A stretch of DNA of 64,000 nt from Deltaproteobacteria bacterium (GTDB lineage: Bacteria > Myxococcota_A > Polyangia > Polyangiales > Ga0077539), in contig JADJAE010000165.1 in NCBI GenBank assembly GCA_016704445.1, forward strand, positions 62,001-126,000, given 5' to 3'. The translations under genes were made by a program, and so were the position numbers. Positions within the stretch are counted from its first letter, which is position 1; each line of letters begins with the position of its first letter. Shown in pieces: positions 37,955-46,128 of the stretch. Under the pieces are notes generated by a model. That model was not told where the DNA came from. It searched no databases and saw only the letters and a list, made by a program, of their open reading frames with translations.

Positions 37955-40900
37955 ATGCTGGCCTGGATCGTCGCGGCGAGCATTCGCCACCGCATCGCGG
38001 TGCTGCTGGGCGTGGTGGTGCTCATCACGCTCGGCGTGCGGGCCTTCATGGCGCTGCCCATCGACGCGGTGCCCGACCTCACCAACGTCCAGGTGCAGGT
38101 GCTCACCGCGGCCCCCTCGCTCGGGGCGCTTGACGTCGAGCGGCTGGTGAGCGCCCCGGTGGAGATGGCCCTGAGCGGCATCCCCGAGGTGCAGGAGCTG
38201 CGCTCGCTCTCGCGCTACGGCGTCTCGGCGGTCACCGTGGTCTTCAACGACGACGTCGACGCGCAGGTCGCTCGCAACCGGGTCAACGAGCGCATGCCCC
38301 GCATCCGGGGGGAGGTGGCGGCGGAGATCGGCGTCCCGGAGATGGGTCCGCTCGCGACGGGACTCGGGGAGGTCTACCAGTTCGAGGTGCGCGGCGAGGG
38401 CCGCAGCCCCATGGAGTTGCGCTCCATCCTCGACTGGCAGATCGCCCCGCGGCTTCGCCTGGTCCCCGGCGTCATCGACGTCAACGTCTTCGGCGGCGAG
38501 CTTCGCACCTACGAGGTCACCGTCGACCCGCAGCGCATGGCCGTGCGCCACGTGGCCCTCGGCGAGGTCATCACCGCCCTCGAGCGCAACCACGTCGCGG
38601 TCGGCGGCGGCGCCATCTCTCGGGGCCCCGAGGGGCTGCTGGTGCGGGGCGACGCGATGATCCGCTCGCTCGACGACCTCGGGGACATCGTGGTCTCGCA
38701 CCGCGGGGGCGCGCCCATCTACGTCCGCGACGTGGCGAGCACCCGCTTCGCCCCGATGCTCCGGCAGGGCGCGGCGACGCGCGACGGGCGCGGCGAGGTG
38801 GTGGTCGGCATGACGCTGATGCTCCTCGGCGACAACTCCCGGGTGGTCTCTCGCGCGGTGGGCGACGCCGTGAGGCTCATCAACCCGACGCTCCCTCCGG
38901 GGGTGCGCATCGACCCCTTCTACGACCGCACCACGCTGGTCGAGCGCACGCTGAGCACCGTCTCCCTCAGCCTCGTCGAGGGCGGGCTGCTGGTGGTGGT
39001 GGTGCTCTTCCTGATGCTCCGCAACCTGCGCGCGGGCCTCGTGGCGGCGGCGATGATCCCGCTCTGCATGCTGAGCGCGTTCATCGGGATGCGGGCCCTC
39101 GGCATCAGCGGCAACCTGATGAGCCTCGGGGCCATCGACTTCGGCCTGGTGGTCGACGGCGCCATCATCCTGCTGGAGAACGCCGTGCATCACCTCGCGC
39201 AGGAGGGCGCGGTGCTGAAGCGGCCGCTCACCCGCGAGGAGCGCGACGAGGTGGTGCTGCGCTCGGCGCTGGAGGTGCGGGGCGCGACGGCCTTCGGCGA
39301 GGTGATCATCGCCCTGGTCTACCTGCCGGTACTGACGCTCCAAGGGATCGAGGGCAAGACCTTCCAGCCGATGGCGCTGACGGTGCTCTTCGCGCTCGCG
39401 GGGGCCTTCGTGCTGTCGCTCACCTTCGTCCCTGCGCTCGCCTCGCTCCTGCTACCGGCCGACGCGAAGGACCTCCCCTCGCCCATCGTGACGGCCGCGC
39501 GCTGGGCCTACGAGCCCGCGCTCCGCGCCACGCTGCGGTGGCCCGCGGTGACGCTCGGCGTGGCGCTCCTCTGCTTCGGCGGGAGCATGGTGCTGGCGCA
39601 GACCCTGGGCTCGGAGTTCGTCCCGCAGCTCAACGAGGGGGCGATCATCGTCGAGACGGTGCGCCAGCCGTCGACCGGGCTCGCCGAGTCGGTGCGCCAG
39701 TCGACGATCATCGAGCGGGTGCTCCGGCGCTTCCCGGAGGTGACGACGGTGGTGAGCAAGACCGGCCGGCCGGAGATCGCCAACGACCCGATGGGGGTCG
39801 AGCAGAGCGACGTGCTGGTGATGCTGCGTCCGGAGGCGCAGATCCTACCGGCCGCGGAGCGAGAGGCCCTCATCACCCGGATGCACGACGCGCTCACCCG
39901 CGCGGTGCCGGGCGTGGGCTTCGGGTTCACCCAGCCCATCCAGATGCGGATGAACGAGCTGCTGAGCGGCGTGCGCGCGGACGTCGCGGTGAAGGTGTAC
40001 GGCGACGACCTGCCGACGCTGGCCCGGCTCGGGGCGCAGGTCGCCCGCGCGCTCCGCGGGGTGCGGGGCGCGACGGACCTTCGCACCGACCGGGTGGAGG
40101 GCATGCCGGTGCTTCGCGCGACGATCGACCGTCACGCGGCGGCGCGGCTCGGGGCGGACGCCGAGGAGGCGCTCGCGATGGTGGAGGCCATCGGAGGGCG
40201 CACCGTCGGCAACGTGCTCGAGGGGCGGCAGCGCTACCCCCTGCGGGTGCGGCTGCCGGAGGGGCTGCGCGACGACGTGGAGGCGCTGCGCCGGCTGCCG
40301 GTGCACATCGCGGGCGACGCCACGGTGCCGCTGAGGGACGTGGCGCTGCTCGAGGTGATCGACGAGCCCGTGGTGATCAACCGCGAGGCCCTGGCGCGCC
40401 GGCTGGTGGTGCAGACCAACGTGCGCGGCCGCGACCTGGGAGGCTTCGCCGAGGAGGCGCAGCGCGCGGTGAGGCGCTCGGTGCGGCTGCCGCCCGGGTA
40501 CCGGCTGGAGTGGGGCGGGCAGTTCGAGAACCTGGAGCGCGCGAAGCTCCGGCTCGCCATCGTGGTGCCGCTCGCGCTGGGGCTGATCCTGGCGCTGCTG
40601 TACATGTCGTTCCGCTCGGTGGGGGCGACGCTGCTGATCTTCGCCAACGTGCCCTTCGCCGCGACCGGCGGCATCGTGGCCCTCTGGTCGCGGGGCCTGC
40701 CCTTGAGCCTCTCCGCGAGCGTCGGCTTCATCGCCCTCTTCGGCGTGGCGGTGCTCAACGGGCTCGTGCTGGTGACCCAGATCCGCCAGCTCCGGGAGCA
40801 GGGCTCCGGCCTCGTCGCCGCGTCGAGGGAGGGCGCCCTGCGGCGGCTCCGTCCGGTGCTCACGACGGCGCTGGTGGCCTCGCTGGGCTTCGTCCCGATG

Positions 40901-41053
40901 GCCATCACCTCGGGCGCAGGCAGCGAGGTGCAGCGCCCGCTGGCCACGGTGGTCATCGGGGGTCTGGTCTCCTCGACGCTGCTGACGCTGCTGGTGCTGC
41001 CGACGCTCTACGCCTGGCTGGGCCGGGTGCTGGGGCCGAAGCCCCCGGGGTAG
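37955..41053 (+). CDS. czcA: Heavy-metal efflux RND pump CzcA-type
   Basis: 1032 residues, the normal size. It is a proton-driven trimer that exports metal from periplasm or cytoplasm. The membrane helix 4 motif DFGLVVDGAIILLEN matches the divalent-cation (HME1-3, Zn/Co/Cd/Ni) subclass and not the monovalent CusA type. Other blocks are present, including PIDAVPDLTNVQVQVLTAAPSLG near the start, YQFEVRGEGRSPMELRSI and GVRADVAVKVYGDDL in the periplasmic loops, and 12 membrane helices. The neighbouring CDF gene supports Zn/Co/Cd. It ends the three-gene operon. Confidence 0.92.
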   Translation: MLAWIVAASIRHRIAVLLGVVVLITLGVRAFMALPIDAVPDLTNVQVQVLTAAPSLGALDVERLVSAPVEMALSGIPEVQELRSLSRYGVSAVTVVFNDDVDAQVARNRVNERMPRIRGEVAAEIGVPEMGPLATGLGEVYQFEVRGEGRSPMELRSILDWQIAPRLRLVPGVIDVNVFGGELRTYEVTVDPQRMAVRHVALGEVITALERNHVAVGGGAISRGPEGLLVRGDAMIRSLDDLGDIVVSHRGGAPIYVRDVASTRFAPMLRQGAATRDGRGEVVVGMTLMLLGDNSRVVSRAVGDAVRLINPTLPPGVRIDPFYDRTTLVERTLSTVSLSLVEGGLLVVVVLFLMLRNLRAGLVAAAMIPLCMLSAFIGMRALGISGNLMSLGAIDFGLVVDGAIILLENAVHHLAQEGAVLKRPLTREERDEVVLRSALEVRGATAFGEVIIALVYLPVLTLQGIEGKTFQPMALTVLFALAGAFVLSLTFVPALASLLLPADAKDLPSPIVTAARWAYEPALRATLRWPAVTLGVALLCFGGSMVLAQTLGSEFVPQLNEGAIIVETVRQPSTGLAESVRQSTIIERVLRRFPEVTTVVSKTGRPEIANDPMGVEQSDVLVMLRPEAQILPAAEREALITRMHDALTRAVPGVGFGFTQPIQMRMNELLSGVRADVAVKVYGDDLPTLARLGAQVARALRGVRGATDLRTDRVEGMPVLRATIDRHAAARLGADAEEALAMVEAIGGRTVGNVLEGRQRYPLRVRLPEGLRDDVEALRRLPVHIAGDATVPLRDVALLEVIDEPVVINREALARRLVVQTNVRGRDLGGFAEEAQRAVRRSVRLPPGYRLEWGGQFENLERAKLRLAIVVPLALGLILALLYMSFRSVGATLLIFANVPFAATGGIVALWSRGLPLSLSASVGFIALFGVAVLNGLVLVTQIRQLREQGSGLVAASREGALRRLRPVLTTALVASLGFVPMAITSGAGSEVQRPLATVVIGGLVSSTLLTLLVLPTLYAWLGRVLGPKPPG

Positions 41054-41090
41054 AGCGGTCGCTCCGGGGAGGCGTAGACGTATGGAGCCC

Positions 41091-41120
41091 GAGCGGCAGC
41101 CAGTGGGTGCCGCTGGAGGA
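41091..41120 (+). repeat. Near-palindromic 30-bp repeat, left copy
   Basis: GAGCGGCAGCCAGTGGGTGCCGCTGGAGGA recurs in the same orientation at 41947-41976 with one mismatch. The central AGCGGCA...TGCCGCT forms a hairpin. The two copies bracket the inverted-repeat element. Confidence 0.75.
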
Positions 41121-41127
41121 CTGTGCG

Positions 41128-41310
41128 TTGGTCTCATCTCGACGGGAGTGCCGCCCACTTCTGCGCTGAGCATTGGTCACAATTGGCTCAACCCGCTTGC
41201 AGGCTGGGGTTCCGCGCGATGGCGCGTCACCCCAGGCAACAGGATGGCCGCCCCGGGCATCGGCCCGGGGCTCCGGTCGGACGTCGCATGGACCGGGTCG
41301 ATCGTGATCT
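41128..41310 (+). repeat. Left inverted arm of the IS200-type element
   Basis: 183 bases that match the reverse complement of 41749-41934 with only a few differences and a 3-base gap. It begins TTGGTCTCATCTCGACGG and ends GGGTCGATCGTG. It contains core copy A of the window's repeat family at 41193-41275, itself built of two hairpins: CTGGGGT/TCACCCCAG around CGCGC/GCGCG, and CCCCGGGC/GCCCGGGG. Confidence 0.85.
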
Positions 41311-41326
41311 ACGATCGAGCACCGCG

Positions 41327-41749
41327 ATGTCGTCCACCTACGCCCGACTCTACGTTCATCTGGTCTGGGCCACGAAGGGGCGGGAGCCGTGGATCACCAT
41401 CGACGTTGCACCGCGGCTGCACGGGATGATCGCCGGACGCTGCGTCGCCCTCGGCTGCGTGGCCGTGGCCATCGGTGGCGTGGAGGAGCACGTCCACGCG
41501 CTCGTCGGGCTGAAGACCGATGTCGATGTGGCGCGCCTCACGCGCGAACTCAAAGCGGGCTCGTCCGCCTTCATGCACGGCGAGATCGGCGTCGATCGGT
41601 TCGGGTGGCAGGAGGGGTACGGCGCGTTCACGCTGCGCGACACCGAACTCGACACCGCCCGTCGCTACGTCCGAGACCAACCCCGTCACCACGCCGACGG
41701 GACCGCGCTCGACGACTGGGAGCGCAGCACGCCCCCGCGTGCCCGCTGA
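41327..41749 (+). CDS. tnpA: IS200/IS605-type Y1 transposase (REP-associated tyrosine transposase-like)
   Basis: 140 residues, the size of TnpA. The HUH metal-binding motif is HVH at 55-57 (EEHVHALVG) and the catalytic Tyr is probably Tyr114 in RRYVRDQPRHH; WQEGYGAF (94-101) is a further family signature. Such enzymes cut single-stranded DNA next to hairpins and carry no DDE triad. The gene is intact and fills the space between the two 183-186-bp inverted arms, its TGA running into the right arm. The arms contain hairpin repeats found elsewhere in the window, as for REP-associated transposases (RAYTs). Confidence 0.88.
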   Translation: MSSTYARLYVHLVWATKGREPWITIDVAPRLHGMIAGRCVALGCVAVAIGGVEEHVHALVGLKTDVDVARLTRELKAGSSAFMHGEIGVDRFGWQEGYGAFTLRDTELDTARRYVRDQPRHHADGTALDDWERSTPPRAR

Positions 41750-41934
41750 GACCACGATCGACCCGGTCCAAGCGACGTCCGACCGGAGCCCCGGGCCGAT
41801 GCCCGGGGCGGCCATCCTGTTATTGCCTGGGGTGACGCGCCATCGCGCGGAACCCCAGCCTGCAAGCGGGTTGAGCCAATTGTGACCAATGCTCAGCGCT
41901 GAAGTGGGCGGCACTTCCGTCGAGATGAGACCAA
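41749..41934 (-). repeat. Right inverted arm of the IS200-type element
   Basis: Reverse complement of the left arm at 41128-41310, with core copy B of the repeat family at 41784-41869. The arm has TAA where the left arm lacks three bases. From here to 42036 no gene is seen; 41947-41976 is the right copy of the 30-bp repeat. Confidence 0.85.
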
Positions 41935-41946
41935 CCCCCAGACGCA

Positions 41947-41976
41947 GAGCGGCAGCCACTGGGTGCCGCTGGAGGA
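41947..41976 (+). repeat. Near-palindromic 30-bp repeat, right copy
   Basis: Direct-repeat partner of 41091-41120, differing at one position (CCAC for CCAG). Confidence 0.75.
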
Positions 41977-42036
41977 GCAGACGTCTGTCGGCGCGACCTC
42001 CGGCGCCGCGCCGCGGGCGCTATCGTCCCCTCCGCC

Positions 42037-42717
42037 ATGAGCTCCTCGGACGACGACACGACGCTGCGCGCCCTGCGCGCGATGATCGACGAGACCACGC
42101 GCGCCAGGGAGTCGCGCCTCGCCGCGCTGCTCGCCGAGATGGGCGCGCACCAGCGTGACATGGCCGCGCGCTTCCACGACCTGGGCGCCGCGCTGCTGGA
42201 GATCAAGCGGGCGAAGCTCTACACCGCGCGCGGCGTCGGCAGCCTCGCGGAGCTGCTGCGGGCCGAGGGCGGCGTCTCGCCGCGGCAGGCGCGAAAGCTC
42301 ATGAAGGTCGCCGCGGGGATGACCGCGGCCCAGGCGCTGCCGCTCGGTCTGGAGCGGTCGTACGCGCTGCTGACGCACGTCGAGCAGGCGGGGGGACGCG
42401 GGGGCCTCGGGGCGTGGCTGTCGGGCCGTCGCACCATCGGCGGCGAGCCGGTGGCGAGGGCGAGCCGGCGGGCGATCGAGGCGGCCACGCGCGCGCTGCG
42501 AGCGGAGCAGGAGGGCCCGCGCGCGCCGGGCGCGGCGGCGCGAAAGGCGGCGAGGGCGAACGGGGCGACGGCGCGGCGGGTGCGGCAGGCGATGCGGGCG
42601 TCGGAGTGGCCGACGGGGGACGTGACGGCGACGGCGAAGCGGGTGGTGATCACCCTCGACCGCGCGGCCGTCGACGCGTGGCTCGGGGAAGCGCCCGCCG
42701 GTCGACCGAAGCGGTGA
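42037..42717 (+). CDS. Hypothetical protein, basic helical
   Basis: 226 residues, strongly helical and Arg/Ala-rich. The middle segment LGAALLEIKRAKLYTARGVGSLAELLRAEGGVSPRQARKLMKVA looks like a helix-turn-helix or ParB/DUF3102-type DNA-binding region, and the C-terminus is very basic, so nucleic-acid binding is plausible but unproven. No enzyme motif is seen. It begins about 60 bp after the IS200-type element, and a TATCGT hexamer ten bases before the ATG may be its -10 box. It could be accessory DNA carried with the mobile region. Confidence 0.6.
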   Translation: MSSSDDDTTLRALRAMIDETTRARESRLAALLAEMGAHQRDMAARFHDLGAALLEIKRAKLYTARGVGSLAELLRAEGGVSPRQARKLMKVAAGMTAAQALPLGLERSYALLTHVEQAGGRGGLGAWLSGRRTIGGEPVARASRRAIEAATRALRAEQEGPRAPGAAARKAARANGATARRVRQAMRASEWPTGDVTATAKRVVITLDRAAVDAWLGEAPAGRPKR

Positions 42718-42734
42718 GGCGGTGCAGCTGCGCG

Positions 42735-43376
42735 CTAACGGAGCCTGAACGGGAAGGCGACCGAGAATGCGGCCCGACGGAAGGGCGGCACCGTCGCGGA
42801 GCGGGCCACCGCCGCGACGCAGGCGGCGACTCCGGCGGGGGTGCGTCGGCTGCTCACTCGGACGCCCTCGACGCTCCCGGTGGGGTTGAAGGTCACGACC
42901 ACCCTGACCATCGCGCCGCTCCCGTCCCCGCAGTCCCTCACACGGTCCTGGAGCACACGCATCGAAGTCGCCGCGTCGGCCCGTGACGGGAACTCGGGAG
43001 ACGGCGAGCCGGATGTGACCCCGCCATCGGGCGCCGCCGGACGGGGGACCCAGGGCCGTAGCGGGCAGCGGTCATCGGCAGCGATGAAGTTCAGGTCGGC
43101 GTCCCCCTCGTCATCGCAGTCGGGCTCCGCGGCGACGGCGTTCGATGGAGGCGGCCCGGCATCCCCTGGAAGTGGCGAGAGCGCCGCGTAGATCCCGCGG
43201 AGTGGTCGATCGGTCGCGGCCCCGGCATCGCGAGCGAATGGCGGCGCGATCCCCGAGAACGCATCGCCGACGACGACCTCCTCCGCCGGTGCGGCGCTGG
43301 ACGTCGACGTCGTCGAGGGCAAACGCGGTCGAGCTGCACACGCAGCGACCACGGACAGGGAGAGAACGAGCCTCAT
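42735..43376 (-). CDS. Secreted protein with AgmX/TonB-like C-terminal domain
   Basis: 213 residues. The ATG at 43376 starts a signal (MRLVLSLSVVAACAA, possible lipoprotein with VVAAC). A disordered Ala/Pro/Asp-rich region (about 20-120) follows. The last 80 residues (VLQDRVRDCGDGSGAMVRVVVTFNPTGSVEGV and CVAAVARSATVPPF) have the shape of the AgmX/TonB C-terminal fold, in which a Cys pair and the VPPF strand are typical. The function is unknown. Confidence 0.6.
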   Translation of the reverse strand: MRLVLSLSVVAACAARPRLPSTTSTSSAAPAEEVVVGDAFSGIAPPFARDAGAATDRPLRGIYAALSPLPGDAGPPPSNAVAAEPDCDDEGDADLNFIAADDRCPLRPWVPRPAAPDGGVTSGSPSPEFPSRADAATSMRVLQDRVRDCGDGSGAMVRVVVTFNPTGSVEGVRVSSRRTPAGVAACVAAVARSATVPPFRRAAFSVAFPFRLR

Positions 43377-43780
43377 CCCCTGCTTGTCATGCAGGCTCAG
43401 CTCGCTGTCGAGCGACGGTGGAGGGAGGGAGCGTCGGCGGAGTGCGGCGGACACGCTCGATGACGGGCTCTTCGCCGCGAAACGAAGCGAGGCGGCGACA
43501 CTGACAACGAACGAGTGTCAGTACGCCCGCCAGAGGCGATGCCGCAGCGCCCGGCCGATCTCGCGCGAGCGCGGGAAGGCCACCGCGCGGCTCCGCTCCG
43601 ACCCGCCGACCGTGACGAACAGCGCCGGGAACCCGTTCACCGGCGCCACGTGCTGCGTCGCCGCGAAGCGCTCGGCGGCCTCGATCAGCGCCTGCGCCGC
43701 GGCCGGTCGCACCCGCCCCGAGTGGTGCTCCCGCCCCTACCGGTGCGGGAGGAGGTGCAGTGGGGGTATAGACTTTCGGG
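43377..43780. other. Intergenic region with one small minus-strand reading frame
   Basis: 404 bases. On the minus strand a GTG-started frame (43712-43518) encodes 64 residues, ALIEAAERFAATQHVAPVNGFPALFVTV and onward. It looks protein-like but matches nothing I know and could be a gene fragment. Just before the Uma2 gene, TATAGA at 43767-43772 lies eight bases from its ATG and could be a -10 box. Confidence 0.4.
43518..43712 (-). CDS. Small hypothetical protein, possible fragment
   Basis: 64 residues from a GTG. It is hydrophobic-helical at the start (AAAQALIEAAERFAATQH) and ends with basic residues (SREIGRALRHRLWRAY). No family recognised. Its amino-acid usage is more natural than the shadow frames around it, which is the only support. 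Confidence 0.35.
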   Translation of the reverse strand: MRPAAAQALIEAAERFAATQHVAPVNGFPALFVTVGGSERSRAVAFPRSREIGRALRHRLWRAY

Positions 43781-44386
43781 ATGTCTGGAGACGCCGCCCG
43801 CACCCTGGATCCGGAGTTCCCCAACCTCGCGCCGGAGGTGGTCGAGGGCTACCGCAGCGCGCCCGCGCACCTGATCGCGGAGATCATCGACGGCGGGCTC
43901 TCGCTCATGCCCCGGCCGCGTCGGAGGCACTCGCGGGCAGCGGGAGAACTGCACGGCGAGCTGCGCGGCCCCTTCGATCGTGGGCGCGACGGCCCGGGAG
44001 GGTGGGTGTTCCTCGACGAACCTGAGCTGCACCTGGGGCCTCGCCCGGACATCGTCATCCCCGACCTCGCGGGGTGGCGCACCGAGCGCACGCCCCCGGG
44101 CTTCCTCGCCGACGACTCCTCGGGCATCGCCCTCGCGCCCGACTGGGTGTGCGAGGTGCTCTCGCCTTCGACCGCGAGCACCGACCGCACGAAGAAGCTT
44201 CCGATCTACCGACGTGAGGGGATCGGCCACGCGTGGCTGATCGACCCGACCGCGCACACGCTGGAGGTGTTCCGGCGCCACGACCTCGGATGGCTGCTCA
44301 TCGCGAGCTTCGAGGGCGCGAGCGTCGTGCGCGCCGAGCCCTTCGACGCCATCGAGCTCGACCTCGCGGGCCTCTGGGTCGACTGA
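43781..44386 (+). CDS. Uma2-family endonuclease-like protein (DUF820)
   Basis: 201 residues of the PD-(D/E)XK-type Uma2 family. AEIIDGGLSLMPRPRRRHSRAAGEL opens the fold; LHLGPRPDIVIPDLAGWR gives the Asp, VCEVLSPSTASTDRTKKLPIYRREGIGHAWLIDP gives the Glu/Lys core and the conserved SPST...K...Y helix. Uma2 proteins are very common in cyanobacteria and myxobacteria, but their target DNA and role are unclear. It sits next to the mobile region. Confidence 0.85.
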   Translation: MSGDAARTLDPEFPNLAPEVVEGYRSAPAHLIAEIIDGGLSLMPRPRRRHSRAAGELHGELRGPFDRGRDGPGGWVFLDEPELHLGPRPDIVIPDLAGWRTERTPPGFLADDSSGIALAPDWVCEVLSPSTASTDRTKKLPIYRREGIGHAWLIDPTAHTLEVFRRHDLGWLLIASFEGASVVRAEPFDAIELDLAGLWVD

Positions 44387-44439
44387 CACACGCGAGATTT
44401 CCGAGAACCACCGCCCCCGACAGGCGTCCTACCCGCTCG

Positions 44440-45765
44440 ATGCTCCCGCTACGGCGATCGCTCCTCGGGCTCCTCGGCTGCCTCGGTCTCCATCCCCTCC
44501 CGGTCAGCGCGCAGACCGCGCCCGCGATCGAGCGGGACGGCGACGACGACCCCGAGGACACGGGCACCGGGCAGCTCCCGTTGGCCGGTCGCCTCGAGCG
44601 CGTCGGCCGCGGTCCGTCGGCGCTGCGGCGCATCTGCGACCTCACGCCCTTCCGAGGCGCCCTCTACTCGGCCCACGCGGTGTCGTCCCTCGGCTCCGAC
44701 GGCGCGACCATCCTTCGCTACGACCCCTCGGACGCCGCCCGCCCCTTCCGCCTCGTCTTCGACTGGAACCGCCCCGGCCGCCCGACCGCCGGCGGCGCCG
44801 GTGGCCAGGGGTTTCTGCGCGTCCACGCCATCGGGTCGCGGCTCTTCGTGCCCGACGCCGACCCGCCCTACGGGGGCTTCGGGCTCGTCGACCACGGCAC
44901 CGAGGGGTACGTCTTCCTCTCCGACCACGACGGCAACTTCGCGCCCGCGCGAGGCGAGCGACTGCTGCCTCCCAGCGCACCCGACGACGCGGGAAGGCCC
45001 GGCGCGGCGGTGCTCCCGCGGGCCTACCACGTCATCGACGTCATCCGGTATCGAGGCATGACCCTGGCGTCGACGGGGTCGGTTCCGCCGCGAGAGCGCG
45101 CCTGGCGCGGGGCTTCACCGGGGGCGCTGCACGTCGCCGACGCGACGCTGCGCCGCTGGACCTACGCCATCGACTACCCCCACCCCTGGCAGAACGGCGT
45201 CTGGCGCATCGGCTTCATGGTGAGGTTTCGGGGACGGCTCTTCGGGGGCCTCCAGGACTACAACGGCCGGGAGCCCAACGACATGGTCGTGGTCGACGCT
45301 CCGCCGGGCGCCACCTCCCTCGCCCAGTCGATGCTGCGGGGCGTGCGGGTGACCCCCATGGGCGCGTCGCTCACCCTGCGCTGGTACGTCGACGGCGACA
45401 CCCTCTACTGGATCGCCTGGCAGCGCCGCGGCGGCGTTCGTCTGTACCGCACCACGGACGGCGATCACTGGTCGGAGGTGGCGCTGCCCGCGGGGTCGGG
45501 AGCGCCGACGGACATCACCCGCTGGCGCGACGGGCTCGTGCTGCTCACCACGATGGGCGTCTGGCGTCTGGACGGCGCCTCGCTGCGGCTCATCGCCCCG
45601 GTGACGCGCGAGATGGTCGACCGCCGACGGGGAGGTCCCTTCGATGTGGGAGATGGGTTCTGCGCGGCGCCGCTCGCGGTGCTCAACGACACGCTGTACG
45701 CAGGATCACAGCGGGACGGCGCGCTCTGGAGGGTGGTGGAGGAGCCCCGGCAGGGAGGCCAGTGA
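44440..45765 (+). CDS. Secreted beta-propeller-like protein of unknown function
   Basis: 441 residues. A signal peptide (about 1-24, ending PVSA) precedes a beta-rich body with propeller-like repeats, for example RVHAIGSRLFVPDADPPYGGF, GWRIGFMVRFRGRLFGGLQDYNG-type blades and TDITRWRDGLVLLTTMGVWRLDG. No catalytic residue pattern is recognised. The family is unknown to me; an extracellular or periplasmic binding role is possible. It is followed by the transposase-free repeat element. Confidence 0.6.
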   Translation: MLPLRRSLLGLLGCLGLHPLPVSAQTAPAIERDGDDDPEDTGTGQLPLAGRLERVGRGPSALRRICDLTPFRGALYSAHAVSSLGSDGATILRYDPSDAARPFRLVFDWNRPGRPTAGGAGGQGFLRVHAIGSRLFVPDADPPYGGFGLVDHGTEGYVFLSDHDGNFAPARGERLLPPSAPDDAGRPGAAVLPRAYHVIDVIRYRGMTLASTGSVPPRERAWRGASPGALHVADATLRRWTYAIDYPHPWQNGVWRIGFMVRFRGRLFGGLQDYNGREPNDMVVVDAPPGATSLAQSMLRGVRVTPMGASLTLRWYVDGDTLYWIAWQRRGGVRLYRTTDGDHWSEVALPAGSGAPTDITRWRDGLVLLTTMGVWRLDGASLRLIAPVTREMVDRRRGGPFDVGDGFCAAPLAVLNDTLYAGSQRDGALWRVVEEPRQGGQ

Positions 45766-45819
45766 CAGCGCGCCGTAGCCCCGACGCCTTACCTCATCGT
45801 TGCCCTCTTCGAGCGCAGG

Positions 45820-45904
45820 CCGCTTGCAGGCTGGGGTTCCGCGCGCTGGCGCGTCACCCCAGGCAATAACAGGATGGCCGCCCCGGACAGGGTCCGGGGC
45901 TCCG
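45820..45904 (+). repeat. REP-like core repeat, copy C
   Basis: Same 83-86-bp core as 41193-41275 (A), 41784-41869 (B) and 46011-46095 (D): CCGCTTGCAGGCTGGGGTTC, then a hairpin, CAGGATGGCCGCCCC and a second hairpin ending CTCCG. Confidence 0.88.
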
Positions 45905-46010
45905 AACGGCCGTTTCTGTGCGCAGGTTGCCGGGTCCGCTGTCGAGCGAACCGAGGGAGGCAGCCGGACGCCGGCGCGGCGACTCCGACACGTATCACGC
46001 GATGCCCGTT

Positions 46011-46095
46011 CGGAGCCCCGGGCCGATGCCGGGGCGGCCATCCTGTTATTGCCTGGGGTGACGCGCCAACGCGCGGAACCCCAGCCTGCAAGCGG
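46011..46095 (-). repeat. REP-like core repeat, copy D
   Basis: Inverted partner of copy C, about 105 bases away. Outside the cores the arms differ from those of the IS200-type element, so the core is the mobile or recognised unit. Confidence 0.88.
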
Positions 46096-46128
46096 CCTGC
46101 GCTCGAAGAGGGCAACGATGAGGGCGCC

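Larger units (their letters stand above)
41091..41976 (+). mobile_element. IS200-type element with long hairpin-rich inverted arms
   Basis: It consists of a 30-bp direct repeat, a 183-bp left arm, a single transposase gene, a 186-bp right arm and a second copy of the 30-bp repeat. Classical IS200/IS605 elements have short hairpin ends and no long inverted arms, so the arms are better seen as paired REP-like sequences. The transposase is intact, so the element may be active. Confidence 0.7.

Noticed and set aside
42414..42986. Plus-strand frame overlapping the end of the basic helical protein and the AgmX-like gene
   Set aside because: Gly/Arg-rich shadow of two better genes.
45865..46015. 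A gene inside the transposase-free element
   Set aside because: Frames there follow the inverted repeat and give no protein-like sequence.
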